The notes: a model not told the origin generated them from the letters alone. A DNA stretch of 64,000 bases from Chrysaora quinquecirrha (GCA_014526335.1 JACTAT010000016.1:1929139-1993138), one strand, 5' to 3'; shown: positions 30,301 through 50,602, counted from the first letter of the stretch. Numbers and translations are program-made.

Positions 30301-33231
30301 CTTCTTTTCTTCTTTTTCGTCTTTGTGTTCTCCCTCTTCTCCCTTCTGTTGTTTTCTTTTTTCCTCTTTTTCGGTCGTGGATCTTTCTCTTTATTTCTTC
30401 TTCGATTTGTCATTAAATTTGTTGTTTTCATCTTCATTTCCTTTTCTTCTTTTCTTCCTCTTCCTTTTCTTCTTCTTCTTCGTTTCTGTCTTCTCGTTCT
30501 TCTCTTTTCTCTTGTCTTGTACTTTATCTTTGTCACCTTCTTCATAATGTCTTCTCCCACTTCTCCATTATGTTGTCTTTTTTACGTCTTTTCGGTAGTG
30601 GATTCTCTCCTATTTCTTCTTCTTCTTCTTTGTCGCCTTTTTAGTCTTCATCTTTGTCTTCTTCTTCTTCATCTTCTTTTCTTTCTCTTCGTCTTTGTCC
30701 TTTTTTTGTCTTCTCCCTCTTCTCCTTTATGTTGTTTTCTTTCATCATCTTTTTCGGTAGTGGGTCCTCTTTTTCTTCCCCTTCTTCTTCTTTTTCTTCT
30801 TCTTCTTCCTCTTCTTCTTCTTCATTTTCTTCATCATCTTCCTCTCCTTCTTTGTCTTCTTTTCTTCTTCTTCTTCTTTGTCTTTGTTCTTTTTTGTCTT
30901 CTTCCTCTTCTCCTTTATTTTGTTTTCTTTGATCGTCTTATTCGGTAGTGGATCCTCTTCTTTTTTTTCTTTTTCTTCTTCTTCTTCTTTTATTCTTCTT
31001 CTTCTCCCTCTCCTTCTTTATGTTGTTTTCTTTCATCGTTTTTCTCGGTAGTGGATCCTTCTCCTCTTCTTCTTCTTCTTCTTCTTTGCTTTTCTCTTTC
31101 TTCGCCTTTGTTCTTTTTTGTCTTTTTTGTCTTCTCCGTCTTCTCTTTTATTTTGTTTTCTTTGATCGTCTTATTCAGTAGTGGATCCTCTTCTTTTTCT
31201 TCGTCGTTTTCTTCTTTTATTCTTCTTCTTCTCCGTCGTCTTCTTCTTCTTTGTCTTGTTTTCTTTTTCTTCGTCTTTGTGCCCTTTTTTGTCTTCTCCC
31301 TCTTCTTCTTTGTGTTTTTTCTTTCATTGTCTTCTCGGTAGTAGATCTTTCCCTTTATTTCTTTCCTCGATTTGTCATTCACGTTTTAAGTTTTATTATA
31401 ACCCCTTTTTCTTCTTTTCTTCCTCTTCCTTTTGATGATTCTAAAACATTATTGACTATATCTATCTTCCATTTCAGTTCAGAAGATACACAGCTCAAGA
31501 TATCACGCGCAATTATGCGCATGATGATGTTGTCATAACCGCTGGTCGTGCTGCCCTGGGCTTTGTTTTATTACTGAGTTTTCCGTTGTTGATTGTTCCC
31601 TGCAGACAAACTCTGAACAAAGTGAGTAGCATAATCATTGTCCTTCTGAATATGGGCAGTAGGTGGGAAATTAGGGGATGCTATGAAACATACATCATAT
31701 CATCAAAGTTTTAAGTCAAAGTGCTGTTCATTTGTAGATGATCTGGAGTCACGAGCGGGTTCGCAGATGGGACATATTGGGAGCTTCTAGCTTCATTAGA
31801 AGCATCTCAAATCATCGGCTGAATGGACCATCGAGACCTGTTTGGTTTCTGGAAACATTTCTGATAGTTTTCTCTGCATACGGACTTGCTTATGTGGTGC
31901 CTCAAGTAAGTCCTCTTTACGAAATACTCAAGTGGCAACAGTTGTTTTGGCTTTTAAAACCTAGTTTGATTTAGGCGTAATTGCTAAAACCAATTCCACT
32001 TTGCTAGGATTGTCTCTAATAAAAGTCCCCACATGTCATCTGGGGTAATTAAGGTCTTGTCTACATGCTAATCTAGCAGACGGTACGGATAATCACCTGC
32101 ATTGGAAAGTGACCAGAATCTAAAATTTAGGACTTACAGTACTGTAGAATTACTTTTTCATTTAGAACCGAAACTGCGAGTGGTAGTTTTTGCTAGCTCT
32201 TGATAGGTTGTGTGGCTGAGTGGTCAAGGCGTTCGGCTCACGATCGCAAGGTCGTGGGTTCGAATATTGTCAGGACCACTTTCCACAAGCCTACAGTCAA
32301 CTCAGCTGTCCATTCTTCCGAGGTCGGTAAATGAGTACCCAGGGTATTCGTTCTAGAATATCAGTCTTGGGGCACAAGCTTCAGGTCCACATTAGCTTTA
32401 TAGCTGCCAGAGCCCCTAACCTGCATTAACAAATAAAGATTGCTTGCTTGCTTGCTTGATGCGGGGATACACACTAGCACTACTACTGTGGGGGTTATCT
32501 AGCTTGATGTGGTGGGTGTTTTGCTTGATGTGGGAGTACGCACTACTGCGGTGGGTCTTTATCTAACGAGATGGATTTCTTGCTTGATGTTGGGATGTGG
32601 TGGGTCTTTTAGCTTGATGTAGAGGGAGGGAGTTGACGTGGTAGATTAAGACTACTGTAGCGGGTCTTTTGTTTGATCTGGTGGATTCTTTGCTTGATAT
32701 CGTGGATACAAGACAGGCACTACCGTTCTGGGTCTTAAGCTTGACGTGATAATAGATAAGCACTACTTTGGTTGGTCTTTTGGCTTGATGTGGTGGATAC
32801 GCCCTACTGTAAAAAGAAAAAAATAACAAAACCACATCAAGCAAACTAACCCACCACAGTAGTGTATATCCACCAAATCACGCTACAAGACCACCGCAAT
32901 GGTGCGTATCCACTACATTAAAAGCCGCGCGGTTTCTGTAAGAGAAAATATGGTTTAACAAAGTTTGTCTTTTTAGGTAAATATGCTGTGGGGCATCGTC
33001 GGTGCAATTGGTTGTACATTAATTATATATGTCCTGCCGCCTGCATTCTACTTAAAAGTGAGACATCACCCAGAGAAACCCGATGTAAAGAAAGTATGTG
33101 CATGGTTATTGTTGATCGTTGGTATATTTCTATTGTGCGCTGGAACGTATCAATCAGTTATGAATATCATTGACCCTATACCAGATATACGACCCTTTCA
33201 TCATGTTAGTAATACTACGACAACAGGATAG
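27351..33231 (+). CDS. SLC38-type amino acid transporter, right-arm copy, 5' part missing and second exon altered by a LINE
   Basis: Exons corresponding to the left copy are 27351-27493, about 28962-29250, 31478-31621, 31738-31905 and 32977-33231. Lengths match the left copy exactly except for the second. There a LINE 3' end (about 28267-28960) replaced the intron end and first codons. An AG at 28960-28961 inside the inserted DNA would give a 289-nt exon, six bases shorter than the left exon and still in frame, so the copy may remain translatable with a changed helix start. Substitutions are few (for example VTYLMN against VTYIMN). As in the left arm, the 5' exons are missing at the central gap. 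Function as for the left copy; if the arms are alleles this is the variant allele. Confidence 0.8.
27661..28165. other. Right-arm-specific block in SLC38 intron 1, with an unassigned minus-strand frame
   Basis: The minus strand of this block is open from 28082 to 27678. After an acceptor-like TTCACAG at about 27960 it encodes a hydrophobic stretch (FGACWFSYRIVVDVYI) followed by KNWGDFRRVLWVICNSM and another hydrophobic segment. I do not recognise the family; it may be a stray exon of a membrane protein or chance. Confidence 0.35.
28267..28961 (+). mobile_element. LINE (non-LTR retrotransposon) 3' fragment in right SLC38
   Basis: An open frame from about 28430 to 28920 shows the region after the reverse transcriptase palm of LINE elements: LLRTIVTSVLLYGCEAWT, FELKCYRRLLGITYRD, and KMRWFGHVTR followed by an Arg/Gly-rich tail. 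The RT catalytic motifs are missing, so it is 5'-truncated. It replaced about 50 bp at the start of SLC38 exon 2. It is absent from the left arm. Confidence 0.85.
29280..31435. repeat. 2.2-kb TTC-rich polypyrimidine tract in right SLC38 intron 2, with amplified 47-bp unit
   Basis: Right-arm counterpart of 21545-23395. From about 29391 to 30050 a 47-bp unit (starting GTTATTTGCTTCTTC) repeats about 14 times with few changes. From about 30590 on, CGGTAGTGGATCCTC-marked units recur less regularly. The long frames here are not genes. Confidence 0.95.
32205..32458 (+). mobile_element. tRNA-derived SINE in right SLC38 last intron (absent from left arm)
   Basis: The head has TGTGGCTGAGTGGTCAAGG (box A) and GTGGGTTCGAATATT (box B). 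The body is shared with 12578-12830, and the end AATAAAGATTGCTTGCTTGC carries a TTGC tail. The left arm lacks it, so this family moved after the arms separated. Confidence 0.85.
32460..32935. repeat. Degenerate GCTTGATGTGGTGGGT minisatellite, right SLC38 last intron
   Basis: Units of about 50 bp containing CTTGATGTGGTGG and CACTACTG motifs follow directly on the SINE tail. The left arm lacks the array. Confidence 0.75.
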
Positions 33232-35276
33232 ACTTTAGATTACCCTTAGAGTAAACTTTTATTTAGGCGGCGTTGTTTTGGGATCTTTATCTCTGCTGAA
33301 TTCTGAAAAAGTAGACTTCGGAGGCTTCCAGTTAGACTGGCTTCCAAAGTCCCTAACTTTCGCTCCCATATAATTGAATTGATGTTGTTGTTGTTGGCTT
33401 CAGTCAGGTCTATTTTGTAGCAGTTATTTTGAGCGTCCAGCAATTCAATTCAATAGCGATAACTAAGACTAATGTAGTAAGTCTAGCTTCCGATCCCAGA
33501 AAACAAAAACCGCACTTTCTTGAAAAACAGAAGACTTTGGAGAAGTTCTTGTACATCTCCAGAGTCTCCGATTATCCAAAAGGTTGTCAAAAAGAACGGG
33601 CTTCTGATCTCCCCTATGTCTCCAGAAAGAAGGAGACACAGAAAAAGGCGCCAAAAGAACGCAACTTTAGTTTAATTTTTGACGAGCTACCACGCTTGTT
33701 ACCTTTCGTGTTATTCGACAGTTAACTGCATTGCTATTGAAACGTTTTTTTACTTTGATTGTTCTTTGAATTTCAAATCGACATCTACGTTCTATATAAT
33801 TAAATCTAATCTAAAATTATTTTATTTATTTTATTGCTATTTGCTGTTAGAGGGAGTGTTAGAAGAATAAAAAGTTTATGTGGTTGTACTTTAATTTCAG
33901 AGTTTGTATTTGATTATATATTTATAAGTATTAAGAGTGGTAATTAAAAGAATTGAAAATTATGAACTAGCCTTTTCACTTTAAGCTTAAAAAGCCATGC
34001 TTTTTATGTAACGCAGTAGAAAAATCATCGAAAAAAAATCAGGCGTATATTCAAAGGTCGCAGGGTAGAAATCTGTCCTGGTCGTGTCGTGTCGTGTCGT
34101 ATGCAACCTCGTCCCAAGGGTGAACAAGACTCTACATTGAAATCGCGTCGGGCGTTGTCAATTGGAAATTTGATTGGCTGCTGAGAAAATAAAATTAACG
34201 TCGCAATTCCTTCAAGTTATCACACAAAAATAGCCTTAAACCGGGTAAATACCTTGATATAAAGCCAAAACGTGATGCTACTACTGCACTGAATCATTCC
34301 TGGCGATTGTCAATGAAATTATTGGCATTTCTTTGCTTAGAACATCTGCTTTCGGAATCTAAATCTTGTTTTGGTACCTGGGCCAAATTTGCGGCAAATT
34401 TATGACCATAGAACCGGTGCCCAAATTGGTTGACAATTGATATTCGAGGAAACGCGCATTTCTCAAAATATTACTATAATACAAGCCGTTCCTAGTTTCT
34501 GTTCTTCCACAACACAATACCGTTACAGTACTTTGAGCAACCCACCAATACAATAAGCTATTGTTGGTATAAAAAGATAAGGCTGTTGCCGCTCATTGCT
34601 TTAGAACTGCGAAAGCTTCGGCATAGTATAATACCTAAGTCTTGTAGGTCCATAGCTGCGAATTTAAACCACAAACAGACTTCATTTTCACACCGTAATG
34701 TAATTCACTTTGGCAAGAAACTACCAAATTTTATCAACCAATTTCTAAATTCTATCACTGAAAATCGTCTTGTCTAGTTATTGGGTCTCTCACGGATCCC
34801 TTTACACGGAGTCTCTCATCGCCTGAGAAGCAAATATAAGCAAAACATGTTTCTCAATGTTTTTGAAAAAGTTCAGAAACGTTTCAGCTGGACGCACGAA
34901 AAACTGTCGGGCGAGCAATTTCTTGTGATGTAGCAAAACGTTGAAACATTTTGCTTGATAAGCTAATTTCAAATGTATAACAAACGATGTTTGATCGTTT
35001 GGCCAAAGCCTAAGACGGTAAATTTTAGATCACAGAGCGGCAATGAGCGATAGTTTCTAGATACAAGGCAATGTAGTACTTCTGTGCTACCACACATTTG
35101 TAAAATCACAAATAAATTTCTACTATCATACAATGTTTTAGCTTACCAGCCTCCTGTTGAAAATGAGTCTAGCAATGTAGTTCAGCTGATCTTATTGTTC
35201 ACAAAAGGCAGACAGAAGCTCTTTACTTACAAGAGGCCTAACGATGTTGTGTTGTTGATTTGTCGTCCGCATTTCC
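33232..35276. other. Convergent intergenic interval SLC38 / NMT, right arm, with ~0.8-kb arm-specific block
   Basis: Sequence alignable to 18741-19986 is interrupted at about 34165-34985 by DNA absent from the left arm. That block ends in CAAACGATGTTTGATCG-like motifs, suggesting an insertion of the CAAACATTG family or a deletion in the left arm. No convincing gene inside. Confidence 0.5.
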
Positions 35277-43372
<8,096 letters not shown>

Positions 43373-43747
43373 CTTGAAATGCACGCTTGCGTCTGCGCTG
43401 CGCGCTGTCTGTGGAGAACATTTTTGCCCCCGTACCGGGACGGACGGTTCTCCCGAGGAGGAGGCTTTAGTGGGCACTGAGATATTGTCTTTGGGGGTTT
43501 AATGGGGTGGGCCTGCTGGTGACATAGAAAGCTCTATGAAGGGGACCCTGAAAAGACAAAGGAACCCACCAAAAACGTGATTGAATCATTGATGCTCATC
43601 GTTCTATCCCCCCCAAATCTACCTTCGGGGGGAGATACAGACAAGGCTTATCATGTCCAACCCAGCCAACAAAATGCTCCTTTACACACAAGAGTGGGAG
43701 GAACAGGAGGTCTGCAGGTCAAAGTCCAATCAAGAGTACACCATTTC

Positions 43748-45093
43748 CAACCTCGTACCCAGGGCAAATAGAACCTCTCCGTAAACACTGCGCTGTCCAC
43801 ATTTATTTGACCCTGGAACCGGTTTCGCTGTTCTGCATTCTGATTGGCTAAGACCGAACAATAGAAATTTTGTTGTCCGCATAAATTAGAAAGTCGCCAA
43901 TGGCGTTCGACCTGATGAAAGAAATTTCAAAACAAACCCGGGGCTTTCCCACTCCTAAATGACAAAGAAAGCAGCTAAAATGTTATTGCTTTGAACTAGG
44001 ATATAAAGAATAGACAGACAAGGAATGATGAAGGCAAATTATAGCTGCAGTTTAACATCTCCACGGCAAAAATACAGAAGGTTTGAAGCAAACAAACTTG
44101 CATTTACCGCGGTAAAATTTTGAGCAGCAAAAGATAAAGGAAAAATAATTTTCAAGAAAGCCGAAATGAACTGAAATAGTTTAAAATTTGCACTTTAGAA
44201 AAAAAGTTTGTTTAAATTTGAGCGGCAATAACTTTTTGTCGCTTTTTGTAACATCTATTTTGTTGCACAAAACTTCAAAAGTGGAGAATTCTCATTCACG
44301 CTCACGCATCGCAAAGCAAACTTCTCTGCAGCAAATATTTATGAGGGTCGTATAGGGGTTCTGGGGAACATGGGAACAAGCCCCAAAATGGCTTAGGGAA
44401 CAGGGAACATTTGCATGAATTTAGGGGAACAAGGGAACATTTTGCACATATTTTTCAGGGAACATTCTGAAAATTCTACAAATCTTAAGGGAACAAATTA
44501 TAATTTTCTAAGAGAACAGGGGAACAAGGACCCCCCCTATACGACCCTCATTTATGATTCAACTTGAATCTTCAAGAAGAAAAAGTTACCGGCTTTAAAT
44601 AAATTGCTCTGACCTGAAATGCATAGGAAGCACTGCAGTAATGTATCTAGCAATAATGAGCGAAAATCTTCATTCTTCACGTAATACAGTTCATGGCTTT
44701 TGTAAAAACTCGGTAGAAGCTCTCAATAAAACTTTCAGTATAAACCCGAGTATATAAACAAACTTGATAACTTCTAACAACAGCAAGAGCTTGCTAACAT
44801 GAATTTCTAAGATATTTCTTCAACATTCTGTCTTCTGATTCCTCTGAAGCATTTATTTTTTCATTTTGTTTGAAATGAATCGTTGAAAGCAAGTGCAACC
44901 GAACGAAAACATTTTGCTGCGTCTCAAACTCATTGACGAGTTGAAGAGCTGTGGCCACTGCTGCAATCATTTACATAATTTATGCTAATTATTCCAAGCC
45001 AAAAACTGCCAAATTTTGGAAGCCGGTCCCAAGGGTATCTGTTGAGGTTTGAGATAACAACAACAACAACAGATATCCTTGGGAACGAAGTTG
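43748..45093. mobile_element. Non-autonomous TIR element (hAT-like?) in the right-arm divergent promoter
   Basis: The left arm has an empty site containing a single GCACCATTTC. In the right arm CACCATTTC occurs at both ends (43739-43747 and 45094-45102), an 8-9-bp target duplication. The ends are CAACCTCGTACCCAGG and the imperfect inverse CCTTGGGAACGAAGTTG. An 8-bp-class duplication with short TIRs fits the hAT superfamily. No transposase frame is visible inside. A smaller repeat is nested at about 44341-44551. Confidence 0.75.
44341..44551. repeat. Small nested inverted-repeat element with GGGAACA-rich core
   Basis: The ends are inverted copies (ATGAGGGTCGTATAGG and CCTATACGACCCTCAT). The interior consists of short GGGGAACAAGGGA-like repeats. 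It lies inside the larger element at 43748-45093. Confidence 0.6.
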
Positions 45094-45180
45094 CACCATT
45101 TCGCAATCTTGGCTACAGCATCACGCGTAATTTGTCCTGGAGAAGAAGAAAAGATTCCATATATTAAAAGAATTTCAGTG

Positions 45181-48100
45181 ATGGCGCTTGTTGAAAAACT
45201 AGCAATCACAGTTTTTCATTTTATTCAAAAAGCTGGTCTCTCGACTTTGTTTTTGATTTGCCTTTGCCTGTTTCTGCTTCGAACGCTGATCAAAGTCTGG
45301 TCTGGACCAAAATCAAGCAAGAATCCAATGTCGAAAGAACACTTGAGAAAGCCAGCACCTTTGGTTCTTGAGAAAGAAGCAAGAGATGCAGTGTTGAAAG
45401 AGGTAATGATGATGGTTTGATTTGATGTGATTATGATTGTGATTATGATCGTGATTCATGATCATAATCAGGATGATCGTTATTCTTGATCATAATCAGG
45501 ATGATCATGATTCATGATCAGGATGATCCATGATCATAATCAGGATGATCACAATTCATGATCCTAATGAGAATGATCACGATCAGGATGAACACGATGA
45601 TCATGATGTACCTACATAATCATTATGATAAGAATGAATAAAGATGATCTTTAATTACCTAGACTATCATGATAATGATCATGATGATGCAGTGATAATA
45701 GGGTAATGATTGTAATTGTGATCATGAATGTAATCAATCACCATAAAAATGATCAAGACCATCATAATCATGATCATAAAATCACAATTATCATGATAAT
45801 GATGTAGCGCAATGATGGTTGCAGCGATGATCGTGATGGTGTTGGTGATGTTTGATGATGATGGTGATGAGGAGGATGATGATCATGATGATGATGACGA
45901 TTGTCATAAGGGTGATGATGATGGTGATGATAATTTAATTGTTGGTGATGATGATGTTGATGATGATCATAATCATGATCATGATTAATTCATGAACATG
46001 TGAGAGTTGAAGAGGCTAAAACCTTTTTTTTTTATTCTAGGGATTCACCTCAAAGAAAATTCCTGATAATTTGGATGCCATTGTTATAGGAAGTGGCATT
46101 GGTGGCTTATCTGTAGCTGCTCTGATGGCCAAAGCAGGCAAAAAAGTTCTTGTTCTTGAACAGCATGACCAGGCTGGAGGTTGCTGTCATACGTTTGTAG
46201 AGAAAGGTATAGTCAGATTTTTAAAATAGCAATCAAGTCTTTTTGTAGCTAAAAGGTCTAAAAATAAAAATGACATAGTTTTTAAGTCATGCCCAAAAAG
46301 TTACAAAAAGTTAAATTCGAAGCCTTTTTGTTATTCATGTTATGTTTTGAGATTTCTTTTAAAGGTTTAAGGGCTCTTGTAAAAGTAGCAAATTTTCTCT
46401 TTAAAGTTGCAGCCTGTTGATGATTTATAGTGTTTCTCTTCATAATTGGAGTCTTTATCTTTTGAAAATTTTAAGTGCTTCCAATTTAGAAGAGTTTCTC
46501 CAAAAGTTTTGAAGTTTGTCAGTGAATCTTTTAAAAGTTTTAGACTTTCTTTGAAGATCTCAACTTCTTTGAAAGTCTCATAGTTTCTTTTTGAGTTTTC
46601 AGGGTTTCTCTTTAACTTGTCTTCAAAGTTTCTCCAAAAATCATCAGTGTTGCTTAACGTTAAAATATCTCTCCTATAACAAGTTTCAAAGTTTTTTGAT
46701 GTTTCTCTTAAAATTTTGGAGTTCCCTGAAAGGCTTAATAATTTCTTAAGTTGAAGTTGCAGCATTGAAATTGAAGCATTTCTCAAATTCGTGGTATTAT
46801 AGATGTTGCAGCATTTCTGTTGAAATTTTTGAAATTTTTATTATGACTTTTAGAGTTCTTCTGATACTTTCAATGTTGCTAGTGTTATTACCTTAAGACA
46901 TTGATGAAACGAATGCCATTATTAATAAGCGTTATTAATATAAGCTGTTATTAATATAAGCTTTTTTCAAATTTTTCCCACTGAAATAATTTCCTTGCAG
47001 GTTTTGAGTTTGATGTTGGTATACACTACATTGGCCAAGTCACAGGACAATCAATGACTCATGTTCTGACCAATCAGATAACAGATAACCAACTTACATG
47101 GGTACCCTTGGAGGACACATTCGATATTGTCGTCATTGGGGATCTGGATAAAAACCCAAGACGTATTCCTATAGTTGGAAAAGGACCAGAGGCATTCAAA
47201 GAGGCACTTGTCCAACACTTCCCAAAACAAGAAAAACAAATCAAGAATTTCATGAATAAATTGAAGGTTAGTTGTTGTGTCTGAAGGATTTTGACATAAA
47301 GGGCCCCTAAAATCAGAAATTTTTATGTCTGAAACAGAGGTAATCTTGGGCCCAGATTTCGGATTCACAGTTATTTTTTTCACATCTTGAACCGTTTTGC
47401 CACTATAAGCGTTTGTTTAACAGGAATCGAGTTGAATTGTTATTTTTGGTTTGAGAGTTTGTGACGTAACACAGTTTCTCAGTCATTCATTTCTCTGGAC
47501 AAGACGATTGGTTACATGGCGAGTCAAACATTCTGACAGTTGCATGGCAGATTCTGTGTCCCGAAAACTGAACAGGAAGAGGAAGACAGAAAGTTTAAGC
47601 TATTTTCTGTTGAATGAAAACTACATTGAATCAGTAAATTAAATCCGCTTGTTTATAACCTGCCCTTGAGTAAATAAAACCACACAGATGTTCAGAAACA
47701 CAGTAAGATGCTCTCAATTATAAGCCGTACCCATGAAACCCATAAATGAACACAGAGATAATTAATTTGAAAACACGATCAGCATTAGTAGGGTAAAGCG
47801 TCATGAAGCATGTCTTACCTCAATACATCCAACATTTCAAACTCATAGGTAATGGCTTGTTTTGATCTTTCCGGCTTCAATTAAAGTGTTATGATGGTTT
47901 TGTTCCATGGATAAGATAATGTTAGCTACCCTTGTTTTAAAGCCTCCCTTGATAAAAAGTTGCAACAAAATGTGCTTAAACATAAACGAAGAAATTCTGC
48001 ATTCAAGAGCAGATTCTTAAGGCCTTTAAATGTGGCACAAATGATCCAAGAATCTAACAGCAAGATGTAGTTTTTTTCTCTAAGGCTCTGACCAAATTTT

Positions 48101-50051
48101 GTGGTTGTCAAACATCTGAAATTTGTTTTTCGAACAAAATGTTTGATCGTTTGGTCACATCACAAAACATTACTCATCAAACGTTTTTCGCTTGGGTCAA
48201 GCAAAAATGTTTTTAAACTTTTTCAAAGACATCCCCAAGCAAGTCCTGCTTGTCATGCAATGTTTTGTGACATGGCCAACGGTCAAACATTGTTCATAAA
48301 GCAAATCTCGAATGCTTGCGAAAAATCTTTGCCCCTTTGGTGGCCTAAGGGTCGTATTTCTTTCTCGTATCTTTTCAGAAAGCAAGAAAAAGTATGTCAG
48401 GATTTATCTTAACAAAGACGATGCCAAAAATATTCGCGAAATTCCTGATAAAAACAGGGCTGATACATTACGTTACGGATTTCTACAAATATTCTCAAAA
48501 ATCAGTTGCTGAGATCCTTGACGAGACAGTAGATGACAAAGATTTGAAAGCTGTCCTGGCTTACAATTTTGGTGATTATGGTGAGTTGAAGTAGATATAC
48601 ATAGTTGTGAATAGTTTTTGAGTGGTACAAGATTTCGAAATTGGAAGAAATAGTGTAAACATCTCTGGACACACTTAAAAGCTATTTTGGTCTGACACCC
48701 CTCAGAGTGTAAACCTCAGAAACAGACCGAAACAATTGACTGAGGCGTAATTTATACCCAAATGCGGATCGGAATGCACCAGTCAGAGAGTGAAGCCAAA
48801 TTGGCATTGTGTTTTAAGCATCAAACAGCTTGCGGTATACAGCTGGAAGATCAATAGAATTAATCGAAGAGTCCGAGTGAGAAAACGAACTCTTTCTGTC
48901 CACACAGAACGGGTTAGTTTATGTGGCCTTTTTGTTTTGATGTGAACAGATTAACTTTGTCACAGCGACCTCTGATTTTCAAACCTCCTGAAACAACCCT
49001 TGCTGTGCAAACTTTCTGGCCACGTATCAATTTTTGACATTAGTAGCTTCCAAGCTTCTATTTTTGATAAGAAAGGTTTTAGTAAAATTTCATTTCATAG
49101 GTACTTTAAATGGAGCAAAGATTGTTTGATGAACTCACGTTTTTCGCAATTTTTAAAGAGGTTTTGCTAGTTTGTCCCACTTGATGTTATCAGAGAAGAA
49201 AGAAAAATAGCATTTAACATCCAACATCGCATCAAAAGGTCTACAGTTGACATCCGCTATCTCGACTGCCCGCTATCTCGAACATTCGCTATGTCGAACG
49301 ATTCTCCATTTCCCCTCGTTTTGGTATAAGGGTTTGTATAGAAAAATCATCCGCTATCTCGAACCCCGTTATCTCGAACATTCGCTGTCTCGAACCATTT
49401 TCGATTTCCCATGGAGGAAAACCTGCTCTTTAGAACGTTGCCAAATTTTCTGCTGAACTGGATAAAGAGACCGGCTGAAAATATGTATAAGTTCGCCTAG
49501 CGGAGCGGGAATGACAACAGCTAAGTGATATGCTACCCATGTATACAATAGATGAAGCTGTTCTCTTTCGATATGTGCTGCATCGCCATTATCTCAATTT
49601 CACCGATAGTAGGGATGAGCTTTAACTCCTGTGTAAAAAATACCAGACTTTTTTGATGAAATTTGGGATCAGTAACCCTGCATGTTAATAGGGGTTCCTT
49701 TTCTGACTTAAAACTATAATTTTTTATATTTATATGGGGCATCCGTTATTTCGAACATTCGCTATCTCGAACAAATTCCAGCTTCCCTTGAGAGTTCGAG
49801 ATAGCGGATGTCGACTGTATTTATTCTATTTATTACTTTATTTCAATCCATAGGTACTGCACCGGCCACTGCTCCGTTTGTCATGCAGGCAGCTCTGCTA
49901 AGTCATTTCATGTATGGAGCCTATTACCCACGAGGAGGGGCAAGTGAAATTGCCTTCCATTCTATTCCAATCATCCGAAGATCAGGAGGCAAAGTCTTGG
50001 TGCGAGCTCCTGTGACTAAAATATTGATTGATTCGGAAGGAAAAGCGGCAG
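45181..50051 (+). CDS. RETSAT: All-trans-retinol 13,14-reductase, right-arm copy, exons 1-5 (cut at N gap)
   Basis: Exons are 45181-45402, 46041-46206, 47001-47266, 48379-48580 and 49854-50051, all in phase; the first four match the left copy in length. Together they encode 351 of roughly 600 expected residues. Exon 5 contains [17 protein letters not shown] and [16 protein letters not shown], characteristic of RETSAT and related FAD-dependent isomerases/saturases. The gene breaks off in phase 1 at the 500-N run, and no later exons occur after the gap, so the 3' half is not where it should be. Substitutions against the left copy include [10 protein letters not shown] for [10 protein letters not shown] and HLRKPAP for HLRNPAP. 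Intron 4 lacks the 5.8-kb transposon. Confidence 0.93.
45421..45990. repeat. ATGATCATGAT-type self-complementary satellite in right RETSAT intron 1
   Basis: Right-arm counterpart of 8346-9004, shorter and rearranged. Confidence 0.9.
48081..48345. repeat. MITE-like repeat, CAAACATTGTTTG family, right RETSAT intron 3
   Basis: Right-arm counterpart of 6494-6763, with the same internal inverted motifs. Confidence 0.65.
48655..48783. repeat. Short interspersed repeat, copy 3 (right RETSAT intron 4)
   Basis: Right-arm counterpart of 6053-6182. It lies about 65 bp from the site that is occupied by the 5.8-kb transposon in the left arm. Confidence 0.6.
49244..49817. mobile_element. Tigger/pogo-like MITE in right RETSAT intron 4
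   Basis: Flanked by TA on both sides, with inverted ends CAGTTGACATCCGCTATCTC and GAGATAGCGGATGTCGACTG. Internal repeats of CGCTATCTCGAAC are clustered near both ends. TA duplication and CAGT...GACNTCCGCTAT-like ends are typical of pogo/Tigger-type Tc1/mariner relatives. No transposase. Confidence 0.8.
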
Positions 50052-50102
50052 GTAGGTTCTGATATTTTTTGTTATTTTCTGATACGCTTAGTACTCAACC
50101 GA

Positions 50103-50602
50103 NNNNNNNNNNNNNNNNNNNNNNNNNNNNNNNNNNNNNNNNNNNNNNNNNNNNNNNNNNNNNNNNNNNNNNNNNNNNNNNNNNNNNNNNNNNNNNNNNN
50201 NNNNNNNNNNNNNNNNNNNNNNNNNNNNNNNNNNNNNNNNNNNNNNNNNNNNNNNNNNNNNNNNNNNNNNNNNNNNNNNNNNNNNNNNNNNNNNNNNNNN
50301 NNNNNNNNNNNNNNNNNNNNNNNNNNNNNNNNNNNNNNNNNNNNNNNNNNNNNNNNNNNNNNNNNNNNNNNNNNNNNNNNNNNNNNNNNNNNNNNNNNNN
50401 NNNNNNNNNNNNNNNNNNNNNNNNNNNNNNNNNNNNNNNNNNNNNNNNNNNNNNNNNNNNNNNNNNNNNNNNNNNNNNNNNNNNNNNNNNNNNNNNNNNN
50501 NNNNNNNNNNNNNNNNNNNNNNNNNNNNNNNNNNNNNNNNNNNNNNNNNNNNNNNNNNNNNNNNNNNNNNNNNNNNNNNNNNNNNNNNNNNNNNNNNNNN
50601 NN
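50103..50602. other. Assembly gap, exactly 500 N, within RETSAT
   Basis: The run is exactly 500 N. RETSAT exon 5 ends 51 bp before it, and no RETSAT exon follows it. The sequence after the gap is a minisatellite. Confidence 1.

Larger units (their letters stand above)
43373..45180. promoter_or_regulatory. Divergent NMT/RETSAT promoter interval, right arm, enlarged by an inserted element
   Basis: The same head-to-head arrangement as 9250-9722, but 1.8 kb wide. The extra length is almost entirely the TIR element at 43748-45093. Sequences next to both start codons remain alignable to the left arm. Confidence 0.55.

Noticed and set aside
28954..30948. Long Ser/Leu/Phe-rich open frames up to 441 codons on the plus strand
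   Set aside because: They run through TTC-rich repeats, overlap in all three frames and have no domain; only the short SLC38 exon at their start is real.
32205..32290. Functional tRNA gene
   Set aside because: Box A and B are present but the acceptor stem does not close, and the sequence continues into a SINE body with a TTGC tail.
46367..46786. 139-codon minus-strand frame with repeated NSK/ETL-like segments
   Set aside because: It lies in RETSAT intron 2 over degenerate GTTTCTCTTAAAGTTT repeats; the left arm has no equivalent frame.
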